A stretch of 64,000 nucleotides of DNA from Porphyrobacter sp. (GTDB lineage Bacteria > Pseudomonadota > Alphaproteobacteria > Sphingomonadales > Sphingomonadaceae). Made by a program: the position numbers and the translations under genes. The notes under the pieces were generated by a model. The model saw nothing but the letters and a program-made list of their open reading frames with translations. It had not been told where the DNA came from and did no database searches. Below are positions 42,682-52,869 of this stretch, in pieces. Location of the stretch: assembly GCA_016125555.1 (NCBI GenBank), contig WGLN01000013.1, positions 25,546 to 89,545 on the forward strand, in the 5' to 3' direction. Numbering within the stretch: position 1 is the first letter of the stretch; each line of letters opens with the position of its first letter.

Positions 42682-44177
42682 CGCTGTCGAATGTCCTGCT
42701 GGTCGCGCGCCGCGAGATGCTGCAGATCGTCAAGCTGCGCAGCTTCCTGCTGACTCTGCTGATCCTGCCGGTGGCGCTCGCCATCGGCCCCATCCTGGGC
42801 GACAGTCTGAGGAAAGCCGAACCGACGCGCGTCACGGTGATCGACCGTTCCGACGGGGATGGTGCCAAAGCGCTCGAAGCCCGCTTCGCCTTCGATGAGG
42901 CGCGCGAGCTGCTCGGCGAATTGTCGCGCTACGTGCAGCGCTACGACCTGCAGGCGGCCGATCCCAAGGCGCCTTGGGCGCAGCATGGCCGCTGGTACGG
43001 CCCCGCAGACGTCGCCGCCTTCGAAGCTTCGGGCGGGCTCGACGCGGCGCTCGAAAAGATCGACCGCGTGCGGCCCGAGGGCGTGCCCCTGTTCGAGCCG
43101 CCGGTCGCCGATTACCGCTTCGTCGCACCGCCTTCGGGACTGGCGCAGAACGAAGGCGCGGATTTCGCCGAGGCCGCGCGCAAGCTGGTCGCCGACGACA
43201 AGGACAAGACCAAGCCGGAAATCCTCGTCCTCATTCCCCAAGGCTATCCCGCCGACACGCGCATCGCGATCTATTCCGCCGACGAGGTGCGCGGCAGCTT
43301 CGTGGGCAAGTTGCAGGAGGTGCTCACCGCGGACCTGAGGACCCGATTGCTCGCGCAGTCCGGGGTGACGGGCGAGCGCGCGGCGCTGGTCCAGAACATC
43401 GCGCCCAACATCGCGATCGACACCCCGCCCCCCGGCGGCGGCGCGACCGAGCGGCTGCTGGTGCGCTCGATCGTTCCACTGGCTCTCTCCTACATCCTGA
43501 TGATGAGCCTGATGCTGTCGGGCAGCTGGATGCTGCAGGGTTCGATCGAGGAACGCTCGAACAAGCTGATCGAGAGCCTGCTCGCCTGCATCAGTCCCGA
43601 GGAACTGATGTACGGCAAGCTGCTTGGCGGTCTCGTCGTCGGGCTGCTGATGCTGTCGGTGTGGGCCGGCTGCGCCGGGATTGCCGCCTTCGCGACGCAG
43701 GGGGCGATTGCCGATCTGATCCGCCCCGCGCTCGAGCCGATATCCTCGCCGGGGATCATCGCGGCGATCATCTTCTTCTTCGTCGCCGGCTATGTCGGCA
43801 TATCGGCGATCTTCGTCGCGATCGGTTCGATGGCGGATTCGATGAGCGAAGCGCAGGGCTTCATGATGCCGGTAATCCTGCTGATCCTGCTGCCGATCAC
43901 CTTCTTGCTGCAGGCGATCATCGCCGGCAACGACGGGCCGCTGGTGCAGGTTCTCACCTGGGTACCGCTGTGGTCGCCCTTCGCCGTGCTGGCGCGGCTC
44001 GGGATGGGGATCGAGACCTGGGAACTGATCGGCACGGGCATTCTTCTGGTGGTGTGGATTGCGGCGGAGCTGGTGCTGATCGCGCGGCTGTTCCGGGCAA
44101 GCCTGCTTGCCGCAGGGCAGCGTCCGACCCTTGCCAAGGTCATCCAGCGCATCCGGCGGCCCGAGGAAGCGGGCTAG
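42678..44177 (+). CDS. ABC transporter permease (NatB-like)
   Basis: MTLSNVLLVARREMLQIVKLRSFLLTLLILP; IEERSNKLIESLLACISPEELMYGKLLGG; overlaps upstream ATPase gene by 4 nt. Confidence 0.93.
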   Translation: MTLSNVLLVARREMLQIVKLRSFLLTLLILPVALAIGPILGDSLRKAEPTRVTVIDRSDGDGAKALEARFAFDEARELLGELSRYVQRYDLQAADPKAPWAQHGRWYGPADVAAFEASGGLDAALEKIDRVRPEGVPLFEPPVADYRFVAPPSGLAQNEGADFAEAARKLVADDKDKTKPEILVLIPQGYPADTRIAIYSADEVRGSFVGKLQEVLTADLRTRLLAQSGVTGERAALVQNIAPNIAIDTPPPGGGATERLLVRSIVPLALSYILMMSLMLSGSWMLQGSIEERSNKLIESLLACISPEELMYGKLLGGLVVGLLMLSVWAGCAGIAAFATQGAIADLIRPALEPISSPGIIAAIIFFFVAGYVGISAIFVAIGSMADSMSEAQGFMMPVILLILLPITFLLQAIIAGNDGPLVQVLTWVPLWSPFAVLARLGMGIETWELIGTGILLVVWIAAELVLIARLFRASLLAAGQRPTLAKVIQRIRRPEEAG

Positions 44178-44283
44178 CGGGCACTCCGCCCTGGCGGCGT
44201 GTCTCGGGACCCCTCTGACCGAGGCGGAACAGGAATCGTCGTGAGCACCCGCACCGCCAACGGGCTGTTACGGCTCGCCGCCT

Positions 44284-45444
44284 TCAGGCAGCGCGTGGCA
44301 GCTTCGCCTCGCGCAAATTTTCGTAGAGCGAGAACAATTCGGCGAAATGTTCGACCATCGAGCGCACGCCCGCCTCGCCGCCGCGTCCGGCGAACACCGG
44401 CGGCAGCGCGAGCAGCGCCCGCACCAGATCGGTGCCGTCGGCCGAACGATAGCGCAGACCCTTCCCGTCGATCGCGAAATCCGCCGCCCCGCCGCGGTCG
44501 GGCACCACCACCGGGATGCCACTGGCGACCGCCTCTGCCGCGGTCATGCAGAAAGTCTCCGCCTCGCAGCCGTGGACCAGCGCATCGCAGCTGGCGAGGA
44601 TCGCCGCGAACCTGGCGCGGTCGCGCTCCGGGCGGAAGAGGCGGACGTGCGGATTGCCGCGGATCGCGCGCAGCACGCTCGACTGCTCGCGCCCTTCCCC
44701 GAGGATGGCGAGCCCAATCGGGCGCTGCGCCCCGGCCACGGTGACCGCCTCGATCAGCATCGGCAGGCGCTTTTCGGGGGCGAGACGGCCGGCGGCGATC
44801 AGCAGCGTCGCATCGGGACCAAGACCGCACTGCGCCAGCAGCCGCGCGCGCAGCGCCGCGTTGCGGTTGCGAGGGGAGAAGCGGCCCGCCTCGATTCCCA
44901 TCGGGATTGTGGCGACGCCGCGCACGCCGCCTTCGCGCAGCCGCGATGCAAGATCCTGACTGGCGCAGATCACCGCATCATAACGGTTTCCCAGATTGCG
45001 CAGATGGTCCCAGAAGCGCGCGAAACGCCGGTCGATGGTGCCGCGGCTGACCAGCGGTTCGAGCCAGCGATAGGCATAGGCGGACAAGGGATCGGCGTGC
45101 ATCACCAGCGCCTTGGGGATGTCCGGCCTCCAGTTGGCGACCATCGCCGGGCTGCGCCACGGCGAAGATGCCTCGACGAAATCCGGCTCGAGCGCGTCGA
45201 GCGCCGCATGGAGCTGGCGTTCGTCGTGGAAGTACCAGTATTTGCGGTCGAGCGGGAAGCGCGGACAGGGGATCGTGCGGATCCGCACCCCCTCGCCCAC
45301 TTCGGTCGTCTCGTCCGTGTCGCCGGGCGCCAGGATCGTCACATCGTGCCCGAACCGCCCGGCTGCGGCGAGCTTCTGTCCCACGTAGGTCTTCACGCCG
45401 CCGCCGCGCGGCGAGAAGAAGGCGCAGACGTCGACGATCCTCAC
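44284..45444 (-). CDS. glycosyltransferase family 4 protein
   Basis: MRIVDVCAFFSPRGGGVKTYVGQKL...LLIAAGRLAPEKRLPMLIEA...EAETFCMTAAEAVASGIPVVVPDRGG. Confidence 0.92.
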   Translation of the reverse strand: MRIVDVCAFFSPRGGGVKTYVGQKLAAAGRFGHDVTILAPGDTDETTEVGEGVRIRTIPCPRFPLDRKYWYFHDERQLHAALDALEPDFVEASSPWRSPAMVANWRPDIPKALVMHADPLSAYAYRWLEPLVSRGTIDRRFARFWDHLRNLGNRYDAVICASQDLASRLREGGVRGVATIPMGIEAGRFSPRNRNAALRARLLAQCGLGPDATLLIAAGRLAPEKRLPMLIEAVTVAGAQRPIGLAILGEGREQSSVLRAIRGNPHVRLFRPERDRARFAAILASCDALVHGCEAETFCMTAAEAVASGIPVVVPDRGGAADFAIDGKGLRYRSADGTDLVRALLALPPVFAGRGGEAGVRSMVEHFAELFSLYENLREAKLPRAA

Positions 45445-45451
45445 GGCTGCG

Positions 45452-45976
45452 TCACTCCTTGTGGACGGGACGCATGCCGAGGCCGCGCCAGTAGTTCAGG
45501 ACGATGCGGACCCGGGTGGGCGAGGCGCCTGCGCGGGCGATCGCCTTCTCGACCTTGGGCTTGCCCCAGCCGAGCTTCGGGTTGCTGGCGAAGCCGATCC
45601 CGTCGACGCGCCAGCCGAACTTGCGGTTGGAATCGCGGTCGTGGAGCAGGCTGACCGCGTACGGCCCCGGCGCAGGCACGCGGATGCACAGCTCGACCGG
45701 CCCGTCCGCGGGGACCGCCTGCTCGACCCGCCGGAAGGTCTTGCCCGCCGCGATGAGGATGTTGTCATCCTGCAGGAAGTCTTCGTCGTTGGCGGGATAG
45801 ACCTCGAGCTTGAGGTTGCCCTTGCGGTCCTTGAGACCGTCGACTTCGACCAGGAACGAGGGTCCGCTCTCCCCGCGGCGACACATGCCCTCCTTCTTGC
45901 CGAGATCGGGCGTCGAAGGGATGGTGGCCAGCGCCAGCAGTGGAACAAGAGCGAAATTACCGAGCGCGTTCTTCAC
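45452..45976 (-). CDS. DUF2141 domain-containing secreted protein
   Basis: KGNLKLEVYPANDEDFL...YAVSLLHDRDSNRKFGWRVDGIGFASNPKLGWGKP. Confidence 0.85.
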   Translation of the reverse strand: MKNALGNFALVPLLALATIPSTPDLGKKEGMCRRGESGPSFLVEVDGLKDRKGNLKLEVYPANDEDFLQDDNILIAAGKTFRRVEQAVPADGPVELCIRVPAPGPYAVSLLHDRDSNRKFGWRVDGIGFASNPKLGWGKPKVEKAIARAGASPTRVRIVLNYWRGLGMRPVHKE

Positions 45977-46895
45977 GAGCTTTTCCTTGGGACAGCAGAT
46001 CGGCGAAGGCGAATGACAGCCCGACCAGGACGTGGGTTGCCAGCAGTAGGCCCGCCATCAGCGCCATCAGGCTGGCGATGGCAACCTCGCTGCCGAGCGC
46101 CAGCACAGCGATCCCGGCAAAGACCACATCCTTGTTGGGAACGAAGGGCAGGCGCGAGACCAGCAGGCGGATGGTGACCAGCACCAGCCACCAGCCGAGC
46201 GCGACGTCGGGCAGCACCATGTGCCACAGCGCCGCCGAGGTGAAGGTGGTGAGAAAGATGCGCAGGACATGGACAGCGAAGATCATCACCAGGTCGCGGC
46301 GGGCGAGCGAGAAGATCGCGCCGCGCAGCAGCATCACTGCCAGCGAGGTGCCGATCACGAAGGCCAGCGACCAGCCGATCGCCTCCGCATGCTCGTTGAG
46401 CGGCAGCAGGCGCACGAACGGGAAGGCGATCGCGAGGAACAGCAGCGTCGTCGCATTGCCGGCGATGGCGGAAAGCACCGCGACGTCCTTGACCGCGCCG
46501 AACGGGGTGGTGACGAACCGCAGGCTGCGCCGCGCCCAGGTGTAGAAGTAGACCTCGCCGAGATAGCCGACCAGCAACTCGTTGAAGATCAACTTGCGCA
46601 CCAGCGCACCGAAGGCGTTCGCGCCCACGCCCCACAGCCGGCGGAAGATGATCCATTCGCTGGCCGGGCCGAGCAGGTAGCTGAAGGCGAACAGCAGCCA
46701 GAAGCCCGGAGAGACAGGCAGCATCGTCCACAGCTTGGCGATGTCGAGATGGCGCGCCTGGTAGAAGGCCGCCGCGAGCACCACCAGCGAGAGCAGGGTG
46801 CTGAGGATATTGCCCAGGCTCGGTCGCCGGACCCGGTCGAGCGGCTCCAGCACGAGCGGCTCGGCCTGGCTGAGCACAGCGGATTGATCGGACAT
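45957..46895 (-). CDS. multi-TM membrane protein (lysylphosphatidylglycerol synthase TM/flippase-like)
   Basis: MSDQSAVLSQ...several TM helices, FNELLVGYLGEVYFYTWARR; 20-nt overlap with DUF2141 gene. Confidence 0.65.
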   Translation of the reverse strand: MSDQSAVLSQAEPLVLEPLDRVRRPSLGNILSTLLSLVVLAAAFYQARHLDIAKLWTMLPVSPGFWLLFAFSYLLGPASEWIIFRRLWGVGANAFGALVRKLIFNELLVGYLGEVYFYTWARRSLRFVTTPFGAVKDVAVLSAIAGNATTLLFLAIAFPFVRLLPLNEHAEAIGWSLAFVIGTSLAVMLLRGAIFSLARRDLVMIFAVHVLRIFLTTFTSAALWHMVLPDVALGWWLVLVTIRLLVSRLPFVPNKDVVFAGIAVLALGSEVAIASLMALMAGLLLATHVLVGLSFAFADLLSQGKAREERAR

Positions 46896-46925
46896 TCGCT
46901 CGCCTTGTTCCGTCGTCGTTCGCAG

Positions 46926-48095
46926 CTAGACGCCGCCCTCGTCGAAGACCCGCATCCGGGTCCCGAGATTCTTGATGCGCCGGCGGCGCGCGGATTCGAC
47001 CAGATCGGCGAAACGCGCGAGGTAGAGCCGGCTCGAATTTTCGAGTGTGAAGCGCGCCGCGAGGCGCTGCATGGCCGCGTGATCGGGTTCCAGATGGCGG
47101 GCGAGGTTCATGGCGGCGCCCAGTGCCTCGGCATCGCCCGTGGGCACCAGCGTGCCGAAGCGACCGTGCCCAGTGAGCCACGCCATGCTTGCGCAGCAAT
47201 CGGTGGCGGCGATCGGTAGGCCCGCCGCGAGCGCCTCGAGGATGACCGCGGGCACGCCTTCGTAATCGGATGAGAGCACGAAGACGTCGGCCTCGCCGTA
47301 GAGCGGGCGTGGGTCGGCGACGTGACCGGCAAGGCTCACCCTGTTGCCGAGCCCCAGCGCCGCGATGCGCGCGGCGAGCCGATCGCGCAAGGGGCCGTCT
47401 CCCGCGATGACCAGGCTGTCCTCGGGCCACGCGTGCCGCGCGAAGGCTTCGATCAGGAGAAGCTGGTTCTTCTGGTCGACCAACCGCCCGATCGTGAGAA
47501 ACCGGCACCCACTTGCCCCGGCCCGCACGCGCCGCGCTCCCGCCAGCGCGTCAAGCTCGGCGTGCGAGAGCGCCGGATCGGGGATCACCCGGACCCGCGC
47601 AGGCGCCACGGCCAGCTCGCGCTGCAACTCGCCCGCCATCGGCTCGGCCATCGCGACAAAGCTGTCGAGGCACATGCCCTGGAGCCGCAGCCAGTAGCGG
47701 TAGAAAGGCATGGCAGCACGCGGCAGATCGCGCCGTTCGAGGTCGTTACTGATCTTGACCAGCACCGGCGGACAGCGCTCGCCGAGCAGCAGGCGCATCG
47801 CCACGCAGACCACCGTATAGGTGTTTCCCGGACAGAAGATCACGTCGACCTCCTCCACCAGCAGGAACTGGAAGAGCGACCAGATCATCCAGATCGTTTC
47901 CCACCGATCGGTCGGCAGGCTCTCCCTCAGCGACCAATAGGCGAGCGCGGGGGCATGCTCGGCGCAGGCGCCGCGGTGGCGGCCGAGGACGACGACGGGT
48001 TCGTGCCCCGCATCGCGCCAGTGCTCGGCGAGGCGCAAGGCAACGCGCTCCACGCCGCCGGGCTCGAAACTGTGGATGGGGATCGCGACCCGCAT
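46926..48095 (-). CDS. glycosyltransferase family 4 protein
   Basis: MRVAIPIHSFEPGGVERVALRLAEHWRDAGH...FLTIGRLVDQKNQLLLIEAFAR...LSSDYEGVPAVILEALAAGLPIAATD. Confidence 0.93.
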   Translation of the reverse strand: MRVAIPIHSFEPGGVERVALRLAEHWRDAGHEPVVVLGRHRGACAEHAPALAYWSLRESLPTDRWETIWMIWSLFQFLLVEEVDVIFCPGNTYTVVCVAMRLLLGERCPPVLVKISNDLERRDLPRAAMPFYRYWLRLQGMCLDSFVAMAEPMAGELQRELAVAPARVRVIPDPALSHAELDALAGARRVRAGASGCRFLTIGRLVDQKNQLLLIEAFARHAWPEDSLVIAGDGPLRDRLAARIAALGLGNRVSLAGHVADPRPLYGEADVFVLSSDYEGVPAVILEALAAGLPIAATDCCASMAWLTGHGRFGTLVPTGDAEALGAAMNLARHLEPDHAAMQRLAARFTLENSSRLYLARFADLVESARRRRIKNLGTRMRVFDEGGV

Positions 48096-48147
48096 GGCCG
48101 CCAGACGCCGCGACCTGCGCAAACCCGCACCTCGTCGGCGGAGTTTT

Positions 48148-48894
48148 TCAGCCGATCAGGTCGCGGTATCGCGCGACAGTCCGGCGGCGTGCGAAACTGC
48201 CGAGCGTGGCGGCGATGCTGGAAAGGATCGCGGGCTTGGTGACATCGCCCGGATGCACCGCAACCCTGACCCGTGGCAGCGGGTGGAGCGCATGGCGGGC
48301 GAGCGCGGCGAAGGCGAGCGAGGAGGCGGTCCGCGCGCGCGAGCGGCTCGCCCAGGTGATGACCGGCCCGCGCGCCACCACTGCCCCGGTCTGCGGCACC
48401 CACACCTTCATGTGATCCTCGGCGAGTGCGAAGGAACTGGTGCGCAGCGCCTCCATCGCGCCGTCGCCATAGAGCCAGGCGGGCGCGATGAAGCCGCTCG
48501 TCTCGCGTCCGGTGATATCCTCGATCAGCGCGCGCCCTCGTGCCATGCGGCGCGCCGCCTCGGCAGCGTCGAGGCCGAGGAACTCGCCCTCGCTTGCCGT
48601 CATGTAGCGGGCCTTGAGCGCCGATGCGCCCTGGTGCGCACAGGTATCCTTGTGGAACCAGCCGTGGACGAACATTTCTATCCCGCTTTCCGCCCAGCCG
48701 CGCAGCCGTGCGGCGAAGGGCGTGCCGGGCCGCAGCGGGCTCTCGCCCCAGTGGTCGGGCACCACCAGCATGGCGAAGCGGGCTGCGCCGAGATGCGCTG
48801 CGAGCAGGTCCGCAAGGCGGTCCACTTCGCTCTCGAAGCGCGGGCCCACGTCGTGGATCGAGGCAAGCAGCAGGGGCTTGTCAGAAGGTCGCAT
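48148..48894 (-). CDS. polysaccharide deacetylase-like (DUF2334-type) protein
   Basis: LLLASIHDVGPRFESEVDRLADLLAAH...VVPDHWG...MFVHGWFHKD...GFIAPAWLYG. Confidence 0.8.
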   Translation of the reverse strand: MRPSDKPLLLASIHDVGPRFESEVDRLADLLAAHLGAARFAMLVVPDHWGESPLRPGTPFAARLRGWAESGIEMFVHGWFHKDTCAHQGASALKARYMTASEGEFLGLDAAEAARRMARGRALIEDITGRETSGFIAPAWLYGDGAMEALRTSSFALAEDHMKVWVPQTGAVVARGPVITWASRSRARTASSLAFAALARHALHPLPRVRVAVHPGDVTKPAILSSIAATLGSFARRRTVARYRDLIG

Positions 48895-51232
48895 CGATTC
48901 CGATCCTCACCGTGCGGGGGCGCAGCGGCGTGCGCTGGTCGCCGCGCGCGACCGAGAAGGGGTTGCCGTAGGAAAAGCGGTTGGCGCGGCTGTCGGTCAG
49001 GTTCTCGACGTCGACCGAGAGACCCCAGCCGCCGAACTCCGCGCGCGCACCGAGCGCGGTGTCGAGGTAATCGCCCTGCGGCAAGTCGAACGGTGCGCCG
49101 ATCCCCAGATAGGAGGTGCCGACATAGCCGATGGTCCCGTCGAGCGTAAGGCGAACCCCGCCGATGCGCGGCGCAACCCGGGTGGTCAGCCGCCAGCCGC
49201 TGTCGGAGATGTTGGGCAGGTCCCGCTCGCGCGCAGTTTCGAAGCCGGCCGCCGCGCGATCGAGATGGCTGGCCGCCAGGAAGCCCGATGCCTCGACCAC
49301 GACGTCGCGGCTTGGCTTCCAGGCCAGATAGGCCGAGGCATAGCGCACATAGGCCGAGCCGAGGTTGGCGACATAGGGGAACCCGCCTTGCGTCACCAGA
49401 TCGGCCTGCACCCTGTTCCAGCGCGACACCGACAGCGATGCGCCGCCCGAAAGCCGCGCGCCTGGCGACAGGCCGAAGCGCGCACCGACCTCCGCAGTGT
49501 GAATCTCGTCCGGCCGGAAGCGCGTGACCGAGGCCTGCTGCGCATTGCCCGTGAGCTGCTGGGCCCCGGGCCGGAACCCGTCCTGGTAGCGCAGATAGGC
49601 GATCACCGCCCGGTTCGGCCGCCACGAAAGCGCGGCCGTGGGCAGGAAGCGGAACTGGTTGCGACCGGGCTCGAACTCCGCCTCGCCGACCGGCACGGTG
49701 AATTCGTCAACCTGGCGGACCCAGGACAGCCGCCCGCCGCCGGTCACCGAGATTGTCCGCCACAGCGGCACCGTGGCCTCGCCGAACAGCGCCGCGTCGA
49801 GCGTCTGCGAGCGCGTCGAGGACAGCTCTTCGAGCGCACCGGGGGGGCCGAGCCGCCGGATCACCCGATCGACATTGCGCATGAAGGCGAAACCCGCCAC
49901 CCAGTTCACGGCCGCGCCGTTGGCGCTCGACAGGCGGGTTTCGTGGGTCAGCAGAGAAACCCGGGTCGCCTCGGCGAAGGCGGTCGGCATCCCGCCCGGA
50001 GGGGTCGCATCGAAAACCGATCCGATCTCGTGATGGGTGAAGGAGAAGGCCGAGACGATCTGGGCAAAGCCGAGGTCGCCGCGCGCGCTGGCGTGCGCGA
50101 GCCGGTAATCATTGTCGAACGGCTGGGCGAGCGCCGATCGACGCACCAGCCGCTCGGGCCGGGGTCCGTCGGTATATTGTCCGTCCCGGCTCGCGGTGTC
50201 CTGCGCCAGTCCGCCGACATCGATGGTCCAGGCGGCATTCGGCTGGAAGCGCAAGGCGCCGCGCAGGCCCGTAACCGTGGTGCGGTTGATGTCGGACAGG
50301 CCCCTTTCAAGATCGTCGATATAGCCGGGTCGCACGAACTTGTACCCGACGAGCCGCAATGCCGTGTCGCTGCCGAAGGGAATGTTGGTGACGAACGCCC
50401 CCTCGCCGCCGATCTTCGCGCTGGTGACATTGAGCGCGGCGACCGCGCTCGCCTGCATCACCCCGGGCTCCGGCGCGTTCGGCTCGATGCGGATCACCCC
50501 GCCGAGCGAGCCCGCTCCGTAGAGCGTGCCCTGCGGCCCCTCGATCACCTCGACGCGCCGCACGTCATACAGGGCCAGATCGGGGTCGGGCGCGCTGTAG
50601 GTGAGCCGGCTCTCGCCAAAATACTGGCTGACCACCGCCTGCGATTGGCCGTTGAAACTGCTGTCCGCGATGCCGCGCACGAAGATCTTGTTGCGGCCGG
50701 ATCCGAGGTTGGTCGAAACGAGATTGGGCAGTTCGCGCAACAGCACGGCGCTGCCGCTGCTGCCGAAGCGCAAGCTGTCCTGCTCGTTGATCTGCGCGAT
50801 CTCGATAGCGCCGGGATAGGCGCCGAGCTGGACCGGCTGCTTGCTGGCGGTGACGATGATGTCGGCGGCTGCGGGTTCGGGGCGGAGCTGCGGCCGAGGC
50901 CGAGGGTCCGGACGGGAAACCGGGGGCGCGGGGCGCCGGACGAGCCGCACAACGTTTCCGCGGGTCATCGCGAAAGTGTAGGGCGTGCCGCGCAGCAGAC
51001 GGGTGAGCGCCTCGCTGACCGTGAACCGGCCGCGCAGCGCCGGGACCTTGATCTTTGCCAGCGCCGGGTCCCCGAGATCGATCGACACCCGTGCCTGGGT
51101 CGCCAGCGACAACAGGGCCGCCTCGAGGGTGCCTTGCGCAATGTCGAACCGGTAAGTCTCGGCCGCCTGTGCGGGCGCCGCCGCAACGGCACAGGCGAGG
51201 GGCGCGGCCGCAATCAGTCTCCGTACCGTCAC
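48881..51232 (-). CDS. TonB-dependent receptor with N-terminal STN (secretin/TonB) domain
   Basis: STN-like LEAALLSLATQARVSIDLGDPALAKIKVPALRGRFTVSEALTRLL; plug GTLYGAGSLGGVIRI; terminal VRIGIDATF. Confidence 0.93.
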   Translation of the reverse strand: MTVRRLIAAAPLACAVAAAPAQAAETYRFDIAQGTLEAALLSLATQARVSIDLGDPALAKIKVPALRGRFTVSEALTRLLRGTPYTFAMTRGNVVRLVRRPAPPVSRPDPRPRPQLRPEPAAADIIVTASKQPVQLGAYPGAIEIAQINEQDSLRFGSSGSAVLLRELPNLVSTNLGSGRNKIFVRGIADSSFNGQSQAVVSQYFGESRLTYSAPDPDLALYDVRRVEVIEGPQGTLYGAGSLGGVIRIEPNAPEPGVMQASAVAALNVTSAKIGGEGAFVTNIPFGSDTALRLVGYKFVRPGYIDDLERGLSDINRTTVTGLRGALRFQPNAAWTIDVGGLAQDTASRDGQYTDGPRPERLVRRSALAQPFDNDYRLAHASARGDLGFAQIVSAFSFTHHEIGSVFDATPPGGMPTAFAEATRVSLLTHETRLSSANGAAVNWVAGFAFMRNVDRVIRRLGPPGALEELSSTRSQTLDAALFGEATVPLWRTISVTGGGRLSWVRQVDEFTVPVGEAEFEPGRNQFRFLPTAALSWRPNRAVIAYLRYQDGFRPGAQQLTGNAQQASVTRFRPDEIHTAEVGARFGLSPGARLSGGASLSVSRWNRVQADLVTQGGFPYVANLGSAYVRYASAYLAWKPSRDVVVEASGFLAASHLDRAAAGFETARERDLPNISDSGWRLTTRVAPRIGGVRLTLDGTIGYVGTSYLGIGAPFDLPQGDYLDTALGARAEFGGWGLSVDVENLTDSRANRFSYGNPFSVARGDQRTPLRPRTVRIGIDATF

Positions 51233-52221
51233 CGCATCTCGACCATCCAGCGGGACTTGTCGGCGACGATGCGCGCCCCGAGCAGTTGTTCGAGCCGGGT
51301 CCGCACCGTTTCGCCCCCGCCGTCGATCTGGATGACCCCGGTGAAGGCCCGGCCCTCCATCCCCGCAGGCAGCACCAAAGTGACGCCGAGCGCCCGCGAA
51401 AGATCCTCGGCGACGCTGGCGAGCGGGGCGGCGTCGTAGATCAGAACGCCGTCGGCCCAGCTTCCGATGGTCGCCGCGGAACGGCGTGCGACGGTGACCG
51501 CTCCGCTGCCGCTCGCGCTCAGCATGTCGCCTGCGCCAAGCGTCACACTGCGCGAGAAGCCTTCGAAGCGCACCGCGCCTTCCGAGACCCCGACGCGCAT
51601 CCGGTCCGGAGCGCTCACGACGTTGAAAACCGTCCCGACATCGACGAGGCGGGCGTCGCCGACCGCGACGGTGAAGGGATCCTGCGGGTCATGCGCCACG
51701 GCAAAGCGCGCCTCGCCGCGCTCGAGCCTGGCGAAGCGCGGGTCGTTTCGGTCGAGCACGATCCGGCTGTCCCCGTTGAGCCTGACCTCGCTGCCGTCGG
51801 CGAGCGCAAGCACCCGGCTCTGGCCCGCGGCGGTCGCGATCGCGTAGGTGTCCGCCTGTTCGGGCATCAGCTGAACCGCGACGAACCCGGCGAGCGCAAC
51901 CGAGGCAGCCATCGCGCCCCAACGCCACAGCTCGAAGGGCGGCCCGCGTCCGATGCGGCCCGCGGGCGCCTCGAGATCTGCATGGTGCTGCGCAGGATCA
52001 CCCGTCTCGTGAGCCTCGACCGGGGCCGGGAAGTCGGCCGCGGCGAGCAGCGCGGGCAGTTCCTGATCGTGATCGGCCACGGCTTCGTAAGCGTCGTTGT
52101 GCGCCGGATCGGCTTCCAGCCAGTCGGCAAATTCGGCCCACGCAGCGTCCTCGCCGCGCGCCAGCCGCAGATGCCAGGCGATCGCCTGTTCGAGGATCCG
52201 GGCGTCAGGAGGACCTTGCAC
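51229..52221 (-). CDS. FecR family anti-sigma regulator
   Basis: WLEADPAHNDAYEAV; VLALADGSEVRLNGDSRI; ARFAVAHDPQDPFTVAVGDARLVDVGTVFNV; start approximate (GTG). Confidence 0.88.
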   Translation of the reverse strand: MQGPPDARILEQAIAWHLRLARGEDAAWAEFADWLEADPAHNDAYEAVADHDQELPALLAAADFPAPVEAHETGDPAQHHADLEAPAGRIGRGPPFELWRWGAMAASVALAGFVAVQLMPEQADTYAIATAAGQSRVLALADGSEVRLNGDSRIVLDRNDPRFARLERGEARFAVAHDPQDPFTVAVGDARLVDVGTVFNVVSAPDRMRVGVSEGAVRFEGFSRSVTLGAGDMLSASGSGAVTVARRSAATIGSWADGVLIYDAAPLASVAEDLSRALGVTLVLPAGMEGRAFTGVIQIDGGGETVRTRLEQLLGARIVADKSRWMVEMR

Positions 52222-52792
52222 TTCTGCCCTCCCCTTCTCCGCATGAAGGCCCGTCGCCTTCGAGCCGCTCGCGCAGGTCGTGAAGCTGCCGATAGGCGCG
52301 CTGCAGGTGCTTCTCGACGGCGCTGAGGCTGATCCCCAGCCGCAGGGCGATCGCTTTCTGCGACAGGCCCTCGAGCCGGTAGAGCCGGATGATCTCGGTG
52401 GTCCGATCGGGCATCGCGGCCAGCGCCGCGTTGACGTGGGCCAGCGCATCGCGCGAGATTGCCCGCTGTTCGGGCGAAGGCTCGGGCGCCTGCTCCAGAT
52501 CGGCGCCGGCGCGCGTGCGGGCCCACAGGTCGTCGCGCTCCTGCCTGCGTCGGCGGCTGCGGCGCACGTCGTGCAGCAGGTTGTTCGCCATCTCGTAGAG
52601 ATAGGCCCGCGGGTTCGCGACCGGGCCGGTCTCGACCCGATCGAGCTTCAGATAGAGGTCCTGCAGCAGGTCCTCGACCTCGCCCGGATCGCAGCGGCGC
52701 GCCAGCATGAAGCGCCGCAGCTCGGGACGCAGATCACCGAACAGCAGCCTCAAGCCGGACTCGGCTGCTTCGTTTGGGCGACCGGCGGACAT
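52205..52792 (-). CDS. ECF sigma factor (FecI-like)
   Basis: MSAGRPNEAAESGLRLLFGDLRPELRRFMLARRCDPGEVEDLLQDLYLKL; LSQKAIALRLGISLSAVEKHLQRAYRQL region 4. Confidence 0.93.
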   Translation of the reverse strand: MSAGRPNEAAESGLRLLFGDLRPELRRFMLARRCDPGEVEDLLQDLYLKLDRVETGPVANPRAYLYEMANNLLHDVRRSRRRRQERDDLWARTRAGADLEQAPEPSPEQRAISRDALAHVNAALAAMPDRTTEIIRLYRLEGLSQKAIALRLGISLSAVEKHLQRAYRQLHDLRERLEGDGPSCGEGEGRSARSS

Positions 52793-52869
52793 GGCACTTC
52801 CATACCGTGCCGCCGACGCCGCTGGCAATGGCGGAAAACACGAAAAAACAGGGCGAAGTGCCGCAGCCA

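Noticed and set aside
48614-51439. 941-aa plus-strand ORF
   Set aside because: Antisense to the first TonB-dependent receptor; no recognisable domain.
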